NCBI RefSeq assembly: GCF_010548275.1
Contig: NZ_JAAGLT010000003.1
Coordinates: forward strand, 62,001 to 126,000
Length of the DNA: 64,000 bases
Direction of reading: 5' to 3'
From: Streptomyces sp. SID12488
GTDB taxonomy: Bacteria; Actinomycetota; Actinomycetes; Streptomycetales; Streptomycetaceae
Shown here one piece after another: positions 25,766-34,779 of the stretch. The stretch's first letter is position 1. The number at the start of each line of letters is the position of its first letter. The translations under genes and the position numbers were made by a program. The notes beneath the pieces were generated by a model. The model was not told where the DNA came from. It worked only from the letters and a program-made list of their open reading frames with translations, and did no database searches.

Positions 25766-26746
25766 GTGTACGACACGCCACCCGGCCGCCCGGACCGGCC
25801 CGCGCCGGACGCCGGGCCCGACGACGAACTCGTCGGGGAGCTGCGGGAACTGATGGGGCGCGCCGCCGCCGGTCTCGCGCCGCTGCCCGATCTGACGGAG
25901 GAGGCGGTACGCCTCGGCAGGCGCCGCCGGGTCCGGGCACGGGCCGCCGTGGCAGGCGCGGTGACCGGGGTCCTCGTGATCGGGGGTATCGGCTCGGCCC
26001 TTCTCAGCGGTGCGCTGAGCGTGGGCGGAGGCCTGAGCGACCCCGCCTCCCCGTCCGCCGGTCCGGCGGTCGCACCGTCTGCCGCCGCTTCCTCGACGCC
26101 GTCGGCATGGGCCTCCCCGGTGCCCGAGGCGACGTCGGACGCCGCCCGCCGGGCGCGAACGGCCAAGGCGCTGACCCAGGTGCTGGGCAGCCTGATCGGG
26201 ACCGTCTCCCCGGCAGAAGCAGGTCTCTTCGCCGGCCGGATCGACGGGCACACCTTCCCCGTGACGTTCCAGGTCAGGCCCGGGGTGGACGCCCTCGTCG
26301 AGTGCCCGGACCCGCCGGAGACGGCTGTGGTCTGCCGTACGGCGTGGCTGCCCGGCCGGATCGAGGCGCAGGTCGTCGTGGCGGGCGGCGATCTGTGGGG
26401 CGGCCGGTCCGTCAGCGTCAGCTACCTCTACGCGAGCCACACCGTGGTGCTGACCGTCGGCCCGGACACCGACGCCAAGGTCTCCCCACCCGTCAGCGCC
26501 GACCAGTTGCTGGCAGCGGCGGGCACTTCGGCTCTGCTGTCCCAGGCGAAGTACGAGATCCAGGCGGCGGAGTACGAAGCGGAGGACGCGGCAGGAGACG
26601 GGACGGACCCCACGGGCGAGCCCTCCCTCACCCCGCCCACCGCGCCCGATCCCGCCCCGACCGGGCTCTCCAGCGCCGAGCCCTCCTCGGTGACCGATTC
26701 GAGCAGTACCGACAGTACGAGCGAGACAGGCGGTTCCCCCCGATGA
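25766..26746 (+). CDS. Membrane protein, possible anti-sigma partner
   Basis: Protein of 326 residues with one membrane segment (AVAGAVTGVLVIGGIGSALLSGAL, about 60-83). The cytoplasmic N-terminus is short, acidic and then basic (EEAVRLGRRRRVRARA). The outer domain (about 125-270) contains GHTFPVTFQVRPGVDAL with Cys in ECPDPPETAVVC. A Pro/Ser/Thr tail closes it. Start GTG 25766 follows GAGAGGAA; an in-frame GTG at 25709 lies within the sigma gene. It lacks the zinc HxxxCxxC motif, so the anti-sigma role rests on position only. An ATGA overlap joins it to the next gene. Confidence 0.7.
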   Translation: MYDTPPGRPDRPAPDAGPDDELVGELRELMGRAAAGLAPLPDLTEEAVRLGRRRRVRARAAVAGAVTGVLVIGGIGSALLSGALSVGGGLSDPASPSAGPAVAPSAAASSTPSAWASPVPEATSDAARRARTAKALTQVLGSLIGTVSPAEAGLFAGRIDGHTFPVTFQVRPGVDALVECPDPPETAVVCRTAWLPGRIEAQVVVAGGDLWGGRSVSVSYLYASHTVVLTVGPDTDAKVSPPVSADQLLAAAGTSALLSQAKYEIQAAEYEAEDAAGDGTDPTGEPSLTPPTAPDPAPTGLSSAEPSSVTDSSSTDSTSETGGSPR

Positions 26747-27657
26747 GTGAGCAACGACGTGCAGTGAACGGGTCGCGCCGACTGAGCGCGTTACGGCGGC
26801 GGCAAAGGCGCCGGAACCGTATCGGGGCGATCGGCGCCACGGTCTGTCTCGCCGCGCTCGGTACGGCGGCGGTGCCGGTACTCCTGCCCCGGCTGCTGCC
26901 GGACACCGCACCGCAGGCCCGTGCCCCGGAGGCGGTCCTGACACCGGCCGCACCCACCCCGGCCGCCGGGACGGACGGCACGAGCCCGCCCGCCGACGAC
27001 TCCACCGCCGGGGGATCCCCCGAGGGCTCCGAATCACCCAAGTCCCCGGCCGGCGGCCGAACTTCCGGGTCCGGGAAGGGCTCCTCCGGGCAGCCCACGA
27101 TCCCCGCGTCCGGCCCCGGAACCTTCAGGACGGCCCCGCTCACCGGCACCGGGCCGGCCTCCGGTACCCCCTTCCGCGTCCAGGTCGAGGACGGCGCAGG
27201 CGTCGACCCGGCGGACGCCGCCCGTCAGATCGCCGCCATCCTCGAAGACCAGCGGGGCTGGCGTCGGGCGGGCGCCAGCTTCCGCCAAGTCACCGGTGCG
27301 GAAGCGGAGTTGACGTTCCGTGTCGCCACCGCGAAGACCACGGACAAGCTGTGCAACGTTCGGCAGGCGGACCACATCGGGGAGGTCAACTGCCGTACGG
27401 GCGCCGACGTGGTGATCAACCTCAAGCGCTGGCAGCTGGGTTCCCCCGAGTTCGACGGGCCGCCGGTCGAGTACCGCGCCCTGATCGTCAACCACGAGGT
27501 CGGCCACTGGCTGGGCCGCGGGCATCTGACCTGCCCGGGGCCGGGACGCCCCGCGCCCGCGATGATGCAGCAGATCGACGGACTCAAGGGCTGCGTGTCG
27601 AACGCCTGGCCGTACGACACACAGGGCCGATACCTGAACGGCCCCGCCGTGCCCTGA
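26743..27657 (+). CDS. DUF3152 protein with metzincin-type zinc motif
   Basis: Protein of 304 residues. The basic start (RRLSALRRRQRRRNRIG) and hydrophobic span (AIGATVCLAALGTAAVPVLL) indicate a membrane-anchored exported protein. A Pro/Ser-rich linker precedes the DUF3152 domain from about 125 (FRVQVEDGAGVDPADAARQI). The motif HEVGHWLGRGH fits HEXXHXXGXXH, the zinc site of metzincin peptidases, and MMQQIDG follows at the place of a Met-turn. Proteolysis is inferred; I know of no demonstrated substrate. It overlaps the preceding gene, completing a three-gene unit. Confidence 0.85.
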   Translation: MSEQRRAVNGSRRLSALRRRQRRRNRIGAIGATVCLAALGTAAVPVLLPRLLPDTAPQARAPEAVLTPAAPTPAAGTDGTSPPADDSTAGGSPEGSESPKSPAGGRTSGSGKGSSGQPTIPASGPGTFRTAPLTGTGPASGTPFRVQVEDGAGVDPADAARQIAAILEDQRGWRRAGASFRQVTGAEAELTFRVATAKTTDKLCNVRQADHIGEVNCRTGADVVINLKRWQLGSPEFDGPPVEYRALIVNHEVGHWLGRGHLTCPGPGRPAPAMMQQIDGLKGCVSNAWPYDTQGRYLNGPAVP

Positions 27658-27700
27658 GTCGGCGGGGCCGAGTCCGCGCTGGACGTACGGACTTACGGAC

Positions 27701-30031
27701 CTATGGGCCTACGGAACCGACCTCCGTCTCGCACCGCAGCCGCCGATCCGCTCCCAACTCCCGGACCGCGCCCACCAGTCGCAGCCGCGCCGTATGGCGT
27801 ACGTCCGCACTCGACGCCCCCAACCGCAGCTCCAGCACCCCCGGTTCGACGATCCGGCGCCCCGAGCGGTCGGTGAACGCCGACAGGTCCGCGTGGAAGC
27901 GGAACGTCACCCGGCTCGCGGCCCCCGGCGCCAACTCCAGCCGCTCGTAACCGATCAGGCGGACGTCCGGCCGGGTCACCGAGGCCACCGGGTCGTGCAG
28001 ATACAGCTGCACGACCTCCGCCCCGGCCCGCGCACCCGTGTTGCGAACGGTCACCGACACCTCGTACGAACCGTCCGTCCCGATCTCCGCCGGGTCTCCC
28101 TCCGCCGGGCCCCCCTCCGCGAAGTCCTCCCAGGCGAAAGAGGTGTAGGAGAGCCCGTGCCCGAACGGGTACAGCGGTGTCGGGTCCAGGCTGCTCACCC
28201 CGCCCGCCAGCCCCAGCGGCGGCTGGAGATACGTCCACGGCTGGCCCCCCCGCTCCCTCGGCACACTCACCGGCAGCCGGCCCGACGGGGTGACGCGGCC
28301 CGACAGAACTCCCGCGACCGCCGGGCCGCCCTCCTCCCCGGGGAAGAACGCCTGCACGGTGGCCGCCAGCCGCCCGTGCCAACGCCCCAGCGCGTACGGG
28401 CGGCCGGTGAGCAGCACGAGCACCACCGGAACTCCCGTCGACACCAGCGCGTCCAGCAACTCGGCCTGTACCCCGGGCAGTTGCAGCTCCGACACATCGC
28501 AGCCCTCGCCCGACGTGCCCCTGCCGAACAGGCCCGCCCGGTCGCCCAGCACCGCCACGCACACATCCGCCTCGGCGGCCTTGGCCACGGCCTCCTCGAA
28601 GCCCGCGGTGTCCGGCTCCGAGGTGGCACAGCCCTCCGCGAACGTCACCTTGGCGTCCGGGAGTTCGACACGCAGGGAGTCCAGGAGCGTGGGGATGTCC
28701 ACGCCCACCGGCGTCTGAGGATGGCTCGGCAGGACGTGCGACGGGAACGAGTAGCAGCCCAGCATCGCCAGCGCGTCCGCCGCCCTCGGTCCGACGACCG
28801 CGATCCGGGTGTCCGGGGCCAGCGGGAGCAGCCCGTCCGGGTTGTCCAGCAGCACCACCGACTCCTCCGCCAACCGGCGGGCCAGCGCGCGGTTTCCGGC
28901 CGAGTCCAGGTCGATCGGCCCGCCGTCCGGCTCCGGCCGCCAGTCCTCGTCCAGGAGACCCAGCTCGCACTTCTGCGTCAGGACGCGGCGCGCCGCCCGG
29001 TCCACCAGCGACTCCGGTACGTCTCCCGCCCGCACCGCCGTCACCAGCGCGTCGCCGTAACTCCCGATCGACGGCAGCTCGACATCGATGCCGGCCGCCA
29101 GGGCCAGATGGGCCGCCTCGGCCGGTGTCCCGGCGACCCGGTGCAGGGACTCCAGGAAGGCGATGCCGAAGTAGTCGGAGACCACCGTTCCGGTGAACCC
29201 CCATTCCTCGCGCAGGAGTTGGGTGAGGAGATGCGGGTCGGCGGAGGCCGGGACGCCGTCCGTCTCGTTGTAGGCCGCCATCACCGAACGCGCCCCGCCC
29301 TCACGCAGCGCCATCTCGAACGGGGGGAGTGTCACGTCCGCGAACTCCCGCACCCCCGCCCGTACCGGCGCCAGATTTCGGGCGCCGGCCGAGGACGCGT
29401 ACCCCGCGAAGTGCTTCAGCGTGGCGATGATCCCCGCCGACTCCAGGCCCCGCACATACGCCGACCCGATCGTCCCCACCAGGTAGGGGTCCTCGCCGAT
29501 CGTCTCCTCCACCCGGCCCCAGCGCGTATCCCGTACGACGTCCAGGACCGGGGCGAGGCCCTGGTGCACGCCGACGGAGGCGAGGTCCCGGCCGATACGG
29601 GCCGCCATCTCCTCCACCAGCTCGGGGTGGAAGGTGGCGCCCCAGGCCAGCGGAACCGGGTACGCCGTCGCGCGCCAGGCCGTGAAACCGGCCAGGCACT
29701 CCTCGTGGGCCAGTGCCGGGATGCCGAACCGGCCCGCCTCGGCGATCCGACGCTGGGCGCGGGCCAGTGCCTGCGCGCCCAGCGTCGGGTCCACGGGGGC
29801 CGTACCGAAGGGGCGCGTGAGCTGACCGAGGCCCAGGGTGATCAGCTCGTCCCACTGGTAGTCCGCGGTCAGGTCGTGCTGGTGCGGGGCGACCCCGTGA
29901 CCGTCTGTCGAGGCGCCCACCCACAGGCCGTACAGCTGGGCGGTCTTCTCCTCCAGGGTCATCCGGGAGAGCAGGTCGTCGACGCGGGCGTCGGCGGCCA
30001 GGGCGCGGTCACGCCAGGGAGCCGTGGTCAT
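27701..30031 (-). CDS. Glycoside hydrolase family 3, probable beta-xylosidase/glucosidase
   Basis: Cytosolic enzyme of 776 residues expected to split imported oligosaccharides. The GH3 N-domain holds RMTLEEKTAQLYG, KHFAGY (Lys206-His207) and nucleophile Asp286 in VVSDYFGI. The second domain begins about 395, and an FN3-like C-domain (VSVTVRNTGARAGAEVVQLY) ends it. There is no signal peptide. ATG 30031 has AGGAG five bases upstream. It is last in a unit with two permeases and a binding lipoprotein. With the nearby xylanase this matches the bxl (xylobiose) layout known in Streptomyces, so beta-xylosidase is favoured over beta-glucosidase. Confidence 0.88.
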   Translation of the reverse strand: MTTAPWRDRALAADARVDDLLSRMTLEEKTAQLYGLWVGASTDGHGVAPHQHDLTADYQWDELITLGLGQLTRPFGTAPVDPTLGAQALARAQRRIAEAGRFGIPALAHEECLAGFTAWRATAYPVPLAWGATFHPELVEEMAARIGRDLASVGVHQGLAPVLDVVRDTRWGRVEETIGEDPYLVGTIGSAYVRGLESAGIIATLKHFAGYASSAGARNLAPVRAGVREFADVTLPPFEMALREGGARSVMAAYNETDGVPASADPHLLTQLLREEWGFTGTVVSDYFGIAFLESLHRVAGTPAEAAHLALAAGIDVELPSIGSYGDALVTAVRAGDVPESLVDRAARRVLTQKCELGLLDEDWRPEPDGGPIDLDSAGNRALARRLAEESVVLLDNPDGLLPLAPDTRIAVVGPRAADALAMLGCYSFPSHVLPSHPQTPVGVDIPTLLDSLRVELPDAKVTFAEGCATSEPDTAGFEEAVAKAAEADVCVAVLGDRAGLFGRGTSGEGCDVSELQLPGVQAELLDALVSTGVPVVLVLLTGRPYALGRWHGRLAATVQAFFPGEEGGPAVAGVLSGRVTPSGRLPVSVPRERGGQPWTYLQPPLGLAGGVSSLDPTPLYPFGHGLSYTSFAWEDFAEGGPAEGDPAEIGTDGSYEVSVTVRNTGARAGAEVVQLYLHDPVASVTRPDVRLIGYERLELAPGAASRVTFRFHADLSAFTDRSGRRIVEPGVLELRLGASSADVRHTARLRLVGAVRELGADRRLRCETEVGSVGP

Positions 30032-30090
30032 GAAACTCCTGTCAGGGAAGGTGAGTTCACCGGCGTCTGATTCCGTCGGTTCCCGTCGGT

Positions 30091-30996
30091 TCACTTGCCG
30101 CCCACGCCCATCAGGCCGCCGATCAGAGCGCGCCGGGCCACCAGGTAGACGGCGAAGATCGGGATGCCGGAGAGGACGACGGACGCGAGCAGGGCGGGGA
30201 TGTTCACGCCGAACTGGCTCACGAAGTTGAAGAGGCCGAGGGTCAGGACCCGGGGTTCGTCGGACTGGGTGAAGATCAGCGGGAAGAGGAAGCCGTTCCA
30301 TGCCTGCAGGGAGGAGAAGATGACAACCGTGCTGATACCGCCCTTGGCCAGCGGGACGGCGAGCTGGAACAGCATCCGCTGCGGGGAGGCACCGTCCAGG
30401 GCCATCGCCTCGTACAGATCCTCCGAGACGTCCCGCAGGGTGCCCACGAGGACGAGTACCGAGACCGGCATGGCGAAGGCGGCCGTCGGCAGGATGACCG
30501 CCAACAGACTGTCGTACAGGTCGAGTTTGGCGATGAGCAGGTAGAGGGGCACGACCACGGCCTGGGCGGGGATCGCCACGCCCAGCAGGAAGAGGCGGAA
30601 GGCCAGGCCCGACCAGCGGTCGCGGGTGCGGACAGCGACGTACGCGAGGGGGACGCAGAGGCCGAGGACGATGGCCACGACCGCGACGGCCACGATCACG
30701 GTGTTGCTCAGCAGATGCCAGAAGCCCGAGTGGAGGACGGTGCTGTAGTTGTCGAGGGTCGGATCGGTCGGCGGCTTCAGGGGGTTGCCCGTGAGTGCCT
30801 TGTCGGCGCTGGTTAGCGAGGCCGACAGCATGGCGTAGATGGGGACGAGGACGATCACCAGCCAGACGAACGAGCCCAGGCCCGCCAGCGGGTTGGCACG
30901 CCTCGTCCAGTGCCTTCGACGGCGACGGCCGTCCGGCCGCGGTCGTTCCGGACGCTTGTCCGTCGTCGGGGGACGAGGAAGCGTGTCGTGTGACAC
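30091..30996 (-). CDS. Carbohydrate ABC transporter permease (MalG type)
   Basis: Permease of 301 residues with six membrane segments, the first at LGSFVWLVIVLVPIYAMLSASL. The ATPase-contact loop is EDLYEAMALDGASPQRMLFQLAVPLAKGG in two parts within residues 190-220, typical of MalG relatives. Start GTG 30996 is four bases after the MalF-type gene. No ATPase gene is present; Streptomyces sugar importers usually share the ATPase MsiK encoded elsewhere. Likely substrate is a xylo-oligosaccharide, inferred from GH3 and the xylanase. Confidence 0.92.
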   Translation of the reverse strand: MSHDTLPRPPTTDKRPERPRPDGRRRRRHWTRRANPLAGLGSFVWLVIVLVPIYAMLSASLTSADKALTGNPLKPPTDPTLDNYSTVLHSGFWHLLSNTVIVAVAVVAIVLGLCVPLAYVAVRTRDRWSGLAFRLFLLGVAIPAQAVVVPLYLLIAKLDLYDSLLAVILPTAAFAMPVSVLVLVGTLRDVSEDLYEAMALDGASPQRMLFQLAVPLAKGGISTVVIFSSLQAWNGFLFPLIFTQSDEPRVLTLGLFNFVSQFGVNIPALLASVVLSGIPIFAVYLVARRALIGGLMGVGGK

Positions 30997-31000
30997 TCAG

Positions 31001-31897
31001 TCACATCCCTTCGCGGGTACTGCGCATGCGGCCGAAGCCGGTCAGTCGCACAAGGAGCAGGGACAGTCCCGTGGCGGCCACGACCAGGGAGGACGCGATG
31101 GTGCTCGCGTAGCCGAAGTCGTAGCTCTTGAAGCCTGCCTCGTACATCAGGTAGGGCAGGATCGCCGTGTCGGTGCCCGGGCCGCCCTTGGTGAGGATCA
31201 GCACGGTCTCGAAGTACGTCAGCAGGCCGACGACCATCAGGACGGTGGACGTCGTGATGGTGTGCCGCAGCTGCGGGAGTGTGATCGAGAAGAACTGGCG
31301 GTAGCGGCCCGCGCCGTCAATCGCCGCCGCCTGGTAGAGCACCTCTGGTATCTGGCGGGCCCCGCCCTGGTAGATCAGTGTGTGGAAGGGGATGAACTGC
31401 CAGGCGCCGACGAAGACGATCGCGAAGAACGCGCCGCTTGAGGAGCCGAGGATGTTCGCCCGGATGACACCGAAGTTCGGGTCGAGCAGGGCGTAGAAGA
31501 GCAGTGCGATCGCCGTCGAGGAGAGCAGGAACGGGACGAAGAAGATCGCGGAGAGGATCGCCCGGTTGCGCTGACGGCCCGCCGCCCAGACGCCGAGCAG
31601 CAGCGAGACCACCGTCTGGAAGACCCAGCTCGCCGCCATAAGGAGCAGGGTGAGCGTGAGTGACTGCGTAAGCCGCGGATCGTCCAGCAGCTTCTGCCAG
31701 TTGGCGAGGCCCACGGGCTTGGGGTCGCCGAGGCCGTCCCACTTGGTGAAGGAGAGATAGAAGGCCAGGGCCATCGGGACGACCGCGAAGAAGGTGAAGA
31801 AGAGCACCGCGGGCAGCGCCCAGACGGCACCCGGCCGCCCGGCCCGCACCTTGCCCCGCGGAGCCTTCTCGCCCCCGGAAGTGACCGTTGAACTCAC
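31001..31897 (-). CDS. Carbohydrate ABC transporter permease (MalF type)
   Basis: Permease of 298 residues, partner of the MalG-type gene. Six segments; the first is [23 protein letters not shown] in parts of residues 30-52. The contact loop is [20 protein letters not shown], then ITLPQLRHT. Its start overlaps the stop of the binding-protein gene by four bases, so translation is coupled. Confidence 0.92.
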   Translation of the reverse strand: MSSTVTSGGEKAPRGKVRAGRPGAVWALPAVLFFTFFAVVPMALAFYLSFTKWDGLGDPKPVGLANWQKLLDDPRLTQSLTLTLLLMAASWVFQTVVSLLLGVWAAGRQRNRAILSAIFFVPFLLSSTAIALLFYALLDPNFGVIRANILGSSSGAFFAIVFVGAWQFIPFHTLIYQGGARQIPEVLYQAAAIDGAGRYRQFFSITLPQLRHTITTSTVLMVVGLLTYFETVLILTKGGPGTDTAILPYLMYEAGFKSYDFGYASTIASSLVVAATGLSLLLVRLTGFGRMRSTREGM

Positions 31898-33237
31898 TTC
31901 AGCCCCTTGCAGGCCGACACGAACTCACCGGGCGCCGACTTGCCCGTGAACAGCTTGCCGATCTCCGTGTGCATCTTCGTGCCCAGCTCGTCGCCGAGCG
32001 CCTGGTCCCAGGAGAGCGTGAACGCGGGTGCCTGCTGGACCAGGTCGTACTGGAACTTGGCGTACTCGGGGTTGGGCGCGGAGGACAGCAGCGCCGCCGC
32101 GTTCGAGGTGGTCGGTACGTCGCCGAGGGCGACCAGGTCCTTCGCGTACGCCTCGGACGCGCAGTCCTTGAGGAACGCGATCGCCGCGTCCTTGTTCTGC
32201 GTACGGGGGTTGATGGACCAGTAGTTGGTGGGGTTGCCGACGACGTTGCGGACGTCGCCGGTGCCGTCCTCGATCTTCGGGAAGGCCGCCCAGCCCAGGT
32301 TCGACTTGGCGAAGTCGGGGAACTTGCCGAGCTGCGTCGAGTACTCCCACGAGCCCATCAGATGCATCGCCGCCTTGCCCTTGGCGAAGACGGCCGGGGC
32401 ACCGCCGTTGACGTACGACACCGAGGTGAACTTGGAGCCGAAGGCGCCGTCGTCGACGAGTCCCTTCACCATCTCGGCGGCCTTCAGGACCGCCGGGTCG
32501 CCCCAGCCCTCCGCGTCGCCGTCCTGGATACGCCGGAAGACCTCGGGGCCGCCGATACGGTCCACCAGGTACTCCAGCCACATCAGTTCGGGCCAGAGGT
32601 CGGAGCCGCCGAGGGCGAACGGGGTGATGCCCGCCTTCTTCAGCTTGGTGTTGATGTCGAGCAACTGGTCCCAGGTGGTGGGCGGTTGGAGCTTCTGCTC
32701 GGCGAAGACGGTCTTGTTGTAGAAGAGGATCACCGGCTGCATACCGCGCATCGGTATGCCGTAGTGGCGGCCCTTGAGGTCCCCGGCGGCGAGTACGGAG
32801 GGCAGGAAGCCGCTCTTCAGCACCGGGTCGTTCTCGATGACGTCGGTCAGGTCGACGATCTTGTCGGCCTCCTGATACGCCTTGATGGAGCCGCCGCCCC
32901 AGTTGAAGAAGACGTCCGGGGCACTCGGCGACCCCATCGCCGTACGCAGCTTGGGCAGGTAGTCCGAGCCCGGGATCTTCTCCAGCTTGACCTTGCCCTT
33001 GGCCGTCTTGCTGGCGGCCGACTTGTTGAACCGTGCGACGGCCGCCGCCTGGACCTTCACGGCGTCGTCCCCGTACACGAATGCGGTGATCGTGTCCCCG
33101 CCCCCGCCCGAACCCTCACCCGAGCCGCAGGCGCTGAGGCCGGTGGTGAGCAGGGCGGAGGCTCCGGCACCGAGCACCCAGCGCCTGCTGAACGCCGTAC
33201 CGGTGGACCCTGTGGACCGCCCTCTGTTCGACTCCAT
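31894..33237 (-). CDS. Sugar-binding lipoprotein of ABC transporter
   Basis: Extracellular solute-binding protein of 447 residues (bacterial family 1). The N-terminus reads [22 protein letters not shown]: twin Arg followed by a lipobox LSAC, so it is probably a Tat-exported lipoprotein. A Gly-rich linker precedes the two-lobe fold ([19 protein letters not shown], then [19 protein letters not shown]). First gene of the operon with two permeases and GH3. The divergent LacI gene and an operator-like CGAATCTTTCG lie upstream. Substrate likely xylobiose or longer xylo-oligomers, inferred. Confidence 0.92.
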   Translation of the reverse strand: MESNRGRSTGSTGTAFSRRWVLGAGASALLTTGLSACGSGEGSGGGGDTITAFVYGDDAVKVQAAAVARFNKSAASKTAKGKVKLEKIPGSDYLPKLRTAMGSPSAPDVFFNWGGGSIKAYQEADKIVDLTDVIENDPVLKSGFLPSVLAAGDLKGRHYGIPMRGMQPVILFYNKTVFAEQKLQPPTTWDQLLDINTKLKKAGITPFALGGSDLWPELMWLEYLVDRIGGPEVFRRIQDGDAEGWGDPAVLKAAEMVKGLVDDGAFGSKFTSVSYVNGGAPAVFAKGKAAMHLMGSWEYSTQLGKFPDFAKSNLGWAAFPKIEDGTGDVRNVVGNPTNYWSINPRTQNKDAAIAFLKDCASEAYAKDLVALGDVPTTSNAAALLSSAPNPEYAKFQYDLVQQAPAFTLSWDQALGDELGTKMHTEIGKLFTGKSAPGEFVSACKGLK

Positions 33238-33251
33238 GACTGCACCTCTCG

Positions 33252-33320
33252 CGAATGTTCTGAACGAAACCTGAACGAGTCTCTGTACGAATCTTTCGGG
33301 TGGTACGTCGAATGTTCCGG
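33252..33320. promoter_or_regulatory. Divergent operator region between sugar operon and LacI gene
   Basis: The 141-base gap holds a CGAATCTTTCG palindrome at 33288-33298. It also has CGAATGTTC twice (33252-33260 and 33309-33317) and CTGAACGA twice with an 11-base period (33260-33267, 33271-33278). The palindrome differs by one base from the core of the perfect site before the xylanase gene. These are probable binding sites for the LacI-type regulator. Confidence 0.6.
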
Positions 33321-33378
33321 AAATTTATGGGGGGACAGGGTCTTCGTCAAGAGGTCGCGCAGGGATACGATCGCGGCC

Positions 33379-34431
33379 ATGAGACCCTCGAAACCCGTTG
33401 AAACGCAGACGACACCGCAGTCCACCCAGACCGCGACGCTCGCCGAGATCGCCCGCGAGGCAGGCGTCTCCGCTCCGACTGTTTCGAAGGTGCTCAACGG
33501 CCGCGCCGATGTCGCCCCCGGGACCCGGACCCGTGTCGAGGACCTGTTGCGGGCGTACGGCTACCGGCGCCGCCGCGCCGAGGCGACCCGCTCCCCGCTG
33601 ATCGACCTGGTCTTCCACGAGCTGGAGAGCGCGTGGGCGATGGAGGTCATCCGGGGTGTGGAGAACGCGGCGCGGGAGGAGGGGCTGAGCGTCGTCCTCT
33701 CCGAGAGTGCGGGCCGCCTCACCCCGGGCCGCACCTGGGCCGACCAGGTCGCGGCCCGCCGTCCGCATGGCGTGATCCTCGTCCTGTCCGGCCTCGACGA
33801 GTCCCAGCGGGCGCTGCTGACCAGCCGCTCCATCCCGTTCGTGGTGATGGACCCGGCGGGCGACCCCGGCGACAACGTGCCCTCGGTCGGCGCGACCAAC
33901 TGGCAGGGCGGCCTGGCGGCCACCCGGCACCTCGTCGAACTCGGCCACACCCGTATCGCGTCGATCAGCGGCCCCTCCCGGATGATGTGCAGCCGCGCCC
34001 GCGTCGACGGCTACCGCGCCGCGCTGGAGACGGCCGGCCTCCCGGTCGACCCCGCCCTGCTCAAGGTGGGCGACTTCCACCACGAGACGGGCTACCGCGC
34101 CGGCCTCGAACTCCTGCGCTCCCCGGACCGCCCGACCGCCGTCTTCGCCGGCAACGACCTCCAGGCCCTCGGCCTGTACGAGGCGGCCCGCGAACTCGGC
34201 CTGCGCATCCCGGAGGACCTGAGCGTCGTCGGCTTCGACGACCTGCCGATCGCCCGCCTGGTGGGCCCCCCGATGACGACCGTCCGCCAGCCCCTGATGG
34301 AAATGGCGGAAACGGCCGCCAAGCTGGTCCTGGACCTGGGCAAGGGAGACGGCACGTCAGGCGCGACAAGGGTGGAACTGGCAACAAGCCTGGTGGTACG
34401 CAACAGCACGGCGCCGCCGCCAACTGCCTAA
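33379..34431 (+). CDS. LacI-family transcriptional regulator
   Basis: Repressor of 350 residues. The helix-turn-helix and hinge occupy about 20-70 (TLAEIAREAGVSAPTVSKVL, then NGRADVAPGTR). The rest is a periplasmic-binding-like sensor (LIDLVFHELESAWAMEVIRG ... AVFAGNDLQALGLYEAARELG, GFDDLPIARLVGPPMTTV). It is transcribed away from the sugar transporter operon and probably controls it, the adjacent xylanase, and itself. ATG 33379 was chosen because the fold starts within 20 residues. The order mirrors bxlR in known Streptomyces bxl loci. Confidence 0.93.
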   Translation: MRPSKPVETQTTPQSTQTATLAEIAREAGVSAPTVSKVLNGRADVAPGTRTRVEDLLRAYGYRRRRAEATRSPLIDLVFHELESAWAMEVIRGVENAAREEGLSVVLSESAGRLTPGRTWADQVAARRPHGVILVLSGLDESQRALLTSRSIPFVVMDPAGDPGDNVPSVGATNWQGGLAATRHLVELGHTRIASISGPSRMMCSRARVDGYRAALETAGLPVDPALLKVGDFHHETGYRAGLELLRSPDRPTAVFAGNDLQALGLYEAARELGLRIPEDLSVVGFDDLPIARLVGPPMTTVRQPLMEMAETAAKLVLDLGKGDGTSGATRVELATSLVVRNSTAPPPTA

Positions 34432-34451
34432 GGGGGGCAGGACAACTCCCC

Positions 34452-34670
34452 AAGGGGTGCGGGACTGTACCGATTCGCGGCTCCGCCGCGTGGGCGCGAC
34501 AGACCACGACGCACCCGCAGGGCGACCACGGGCCTTGTTGGGGGCGCGAGGCTGTATCGATTTGCGGCTCCGCCGCGTGGGCGCGACAAACCACGACGCA
34601 CCCGCAGGCGACCACCGGCCCGATAAGGGGCGCGGGGAACTGCGCGACAAGCCACGACGCACCCGCAGCC
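34452..34670. repeat. Three degenerate copies of a Streptomyces intergenic repeat
   Basis: The 348-base gap between the LacI and xylanase genes holds three direct copies at 34452-34520, 34539-34608 and 34625-34670. Each begins with a form of AAGGGGCGCGGGG and ends with CACGACGCACCCGCAG. Copies 1 and 2 carry an extra inner palindrome GCGGCTCCGCCGC that copy 3 lacks. The same family recurs at 39252-39285. No gene is seen here. Confidence 0.75.
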
Positions 34671-34755
34671 GAATCACCAGCCCCCCAGTGCCCCAACTGT
34701 ATTGACGAGTGACACAAGGCCCCCCAAACTGCACCGAAGTCAATCGGTTGAACAG

Positions 34756-34768
34756 CCGAAACTTTCGG
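34756..34768. promoter_or_regulatory. Perfect palindrome CCGAAACTTTCGG before xylanase gene
   Basis: A 13-base perfect inverted repeat whose right arm runs into the ribosome site (TTTCGGAGG), 11 bases before the ATG. CGAAACTTTCG is a motif I recall upstream of Streptomyces xylanase genes. It matches 10 of 11 bases of the site at 33288-33298, so the LacI-type regulator is the likely ligand. Confidence 0.7.
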
Positions 34769-34779
34769 AGGCACCCGCA

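Noticed and set aside
27794..30070. A 758-codon plus-strand frame opposite the GH3 gene
   Set aside because: It is the complement of a clear GH3 coding sequence, rich in Arg, Gly and Pro as shadows are.
34452..34670. A short CRISPR-like array
   Set aside because: The three copies differ in length and sequence, the spacers are not uniform and no cas gene is present. They match a dispersed Streptomyces repeat.
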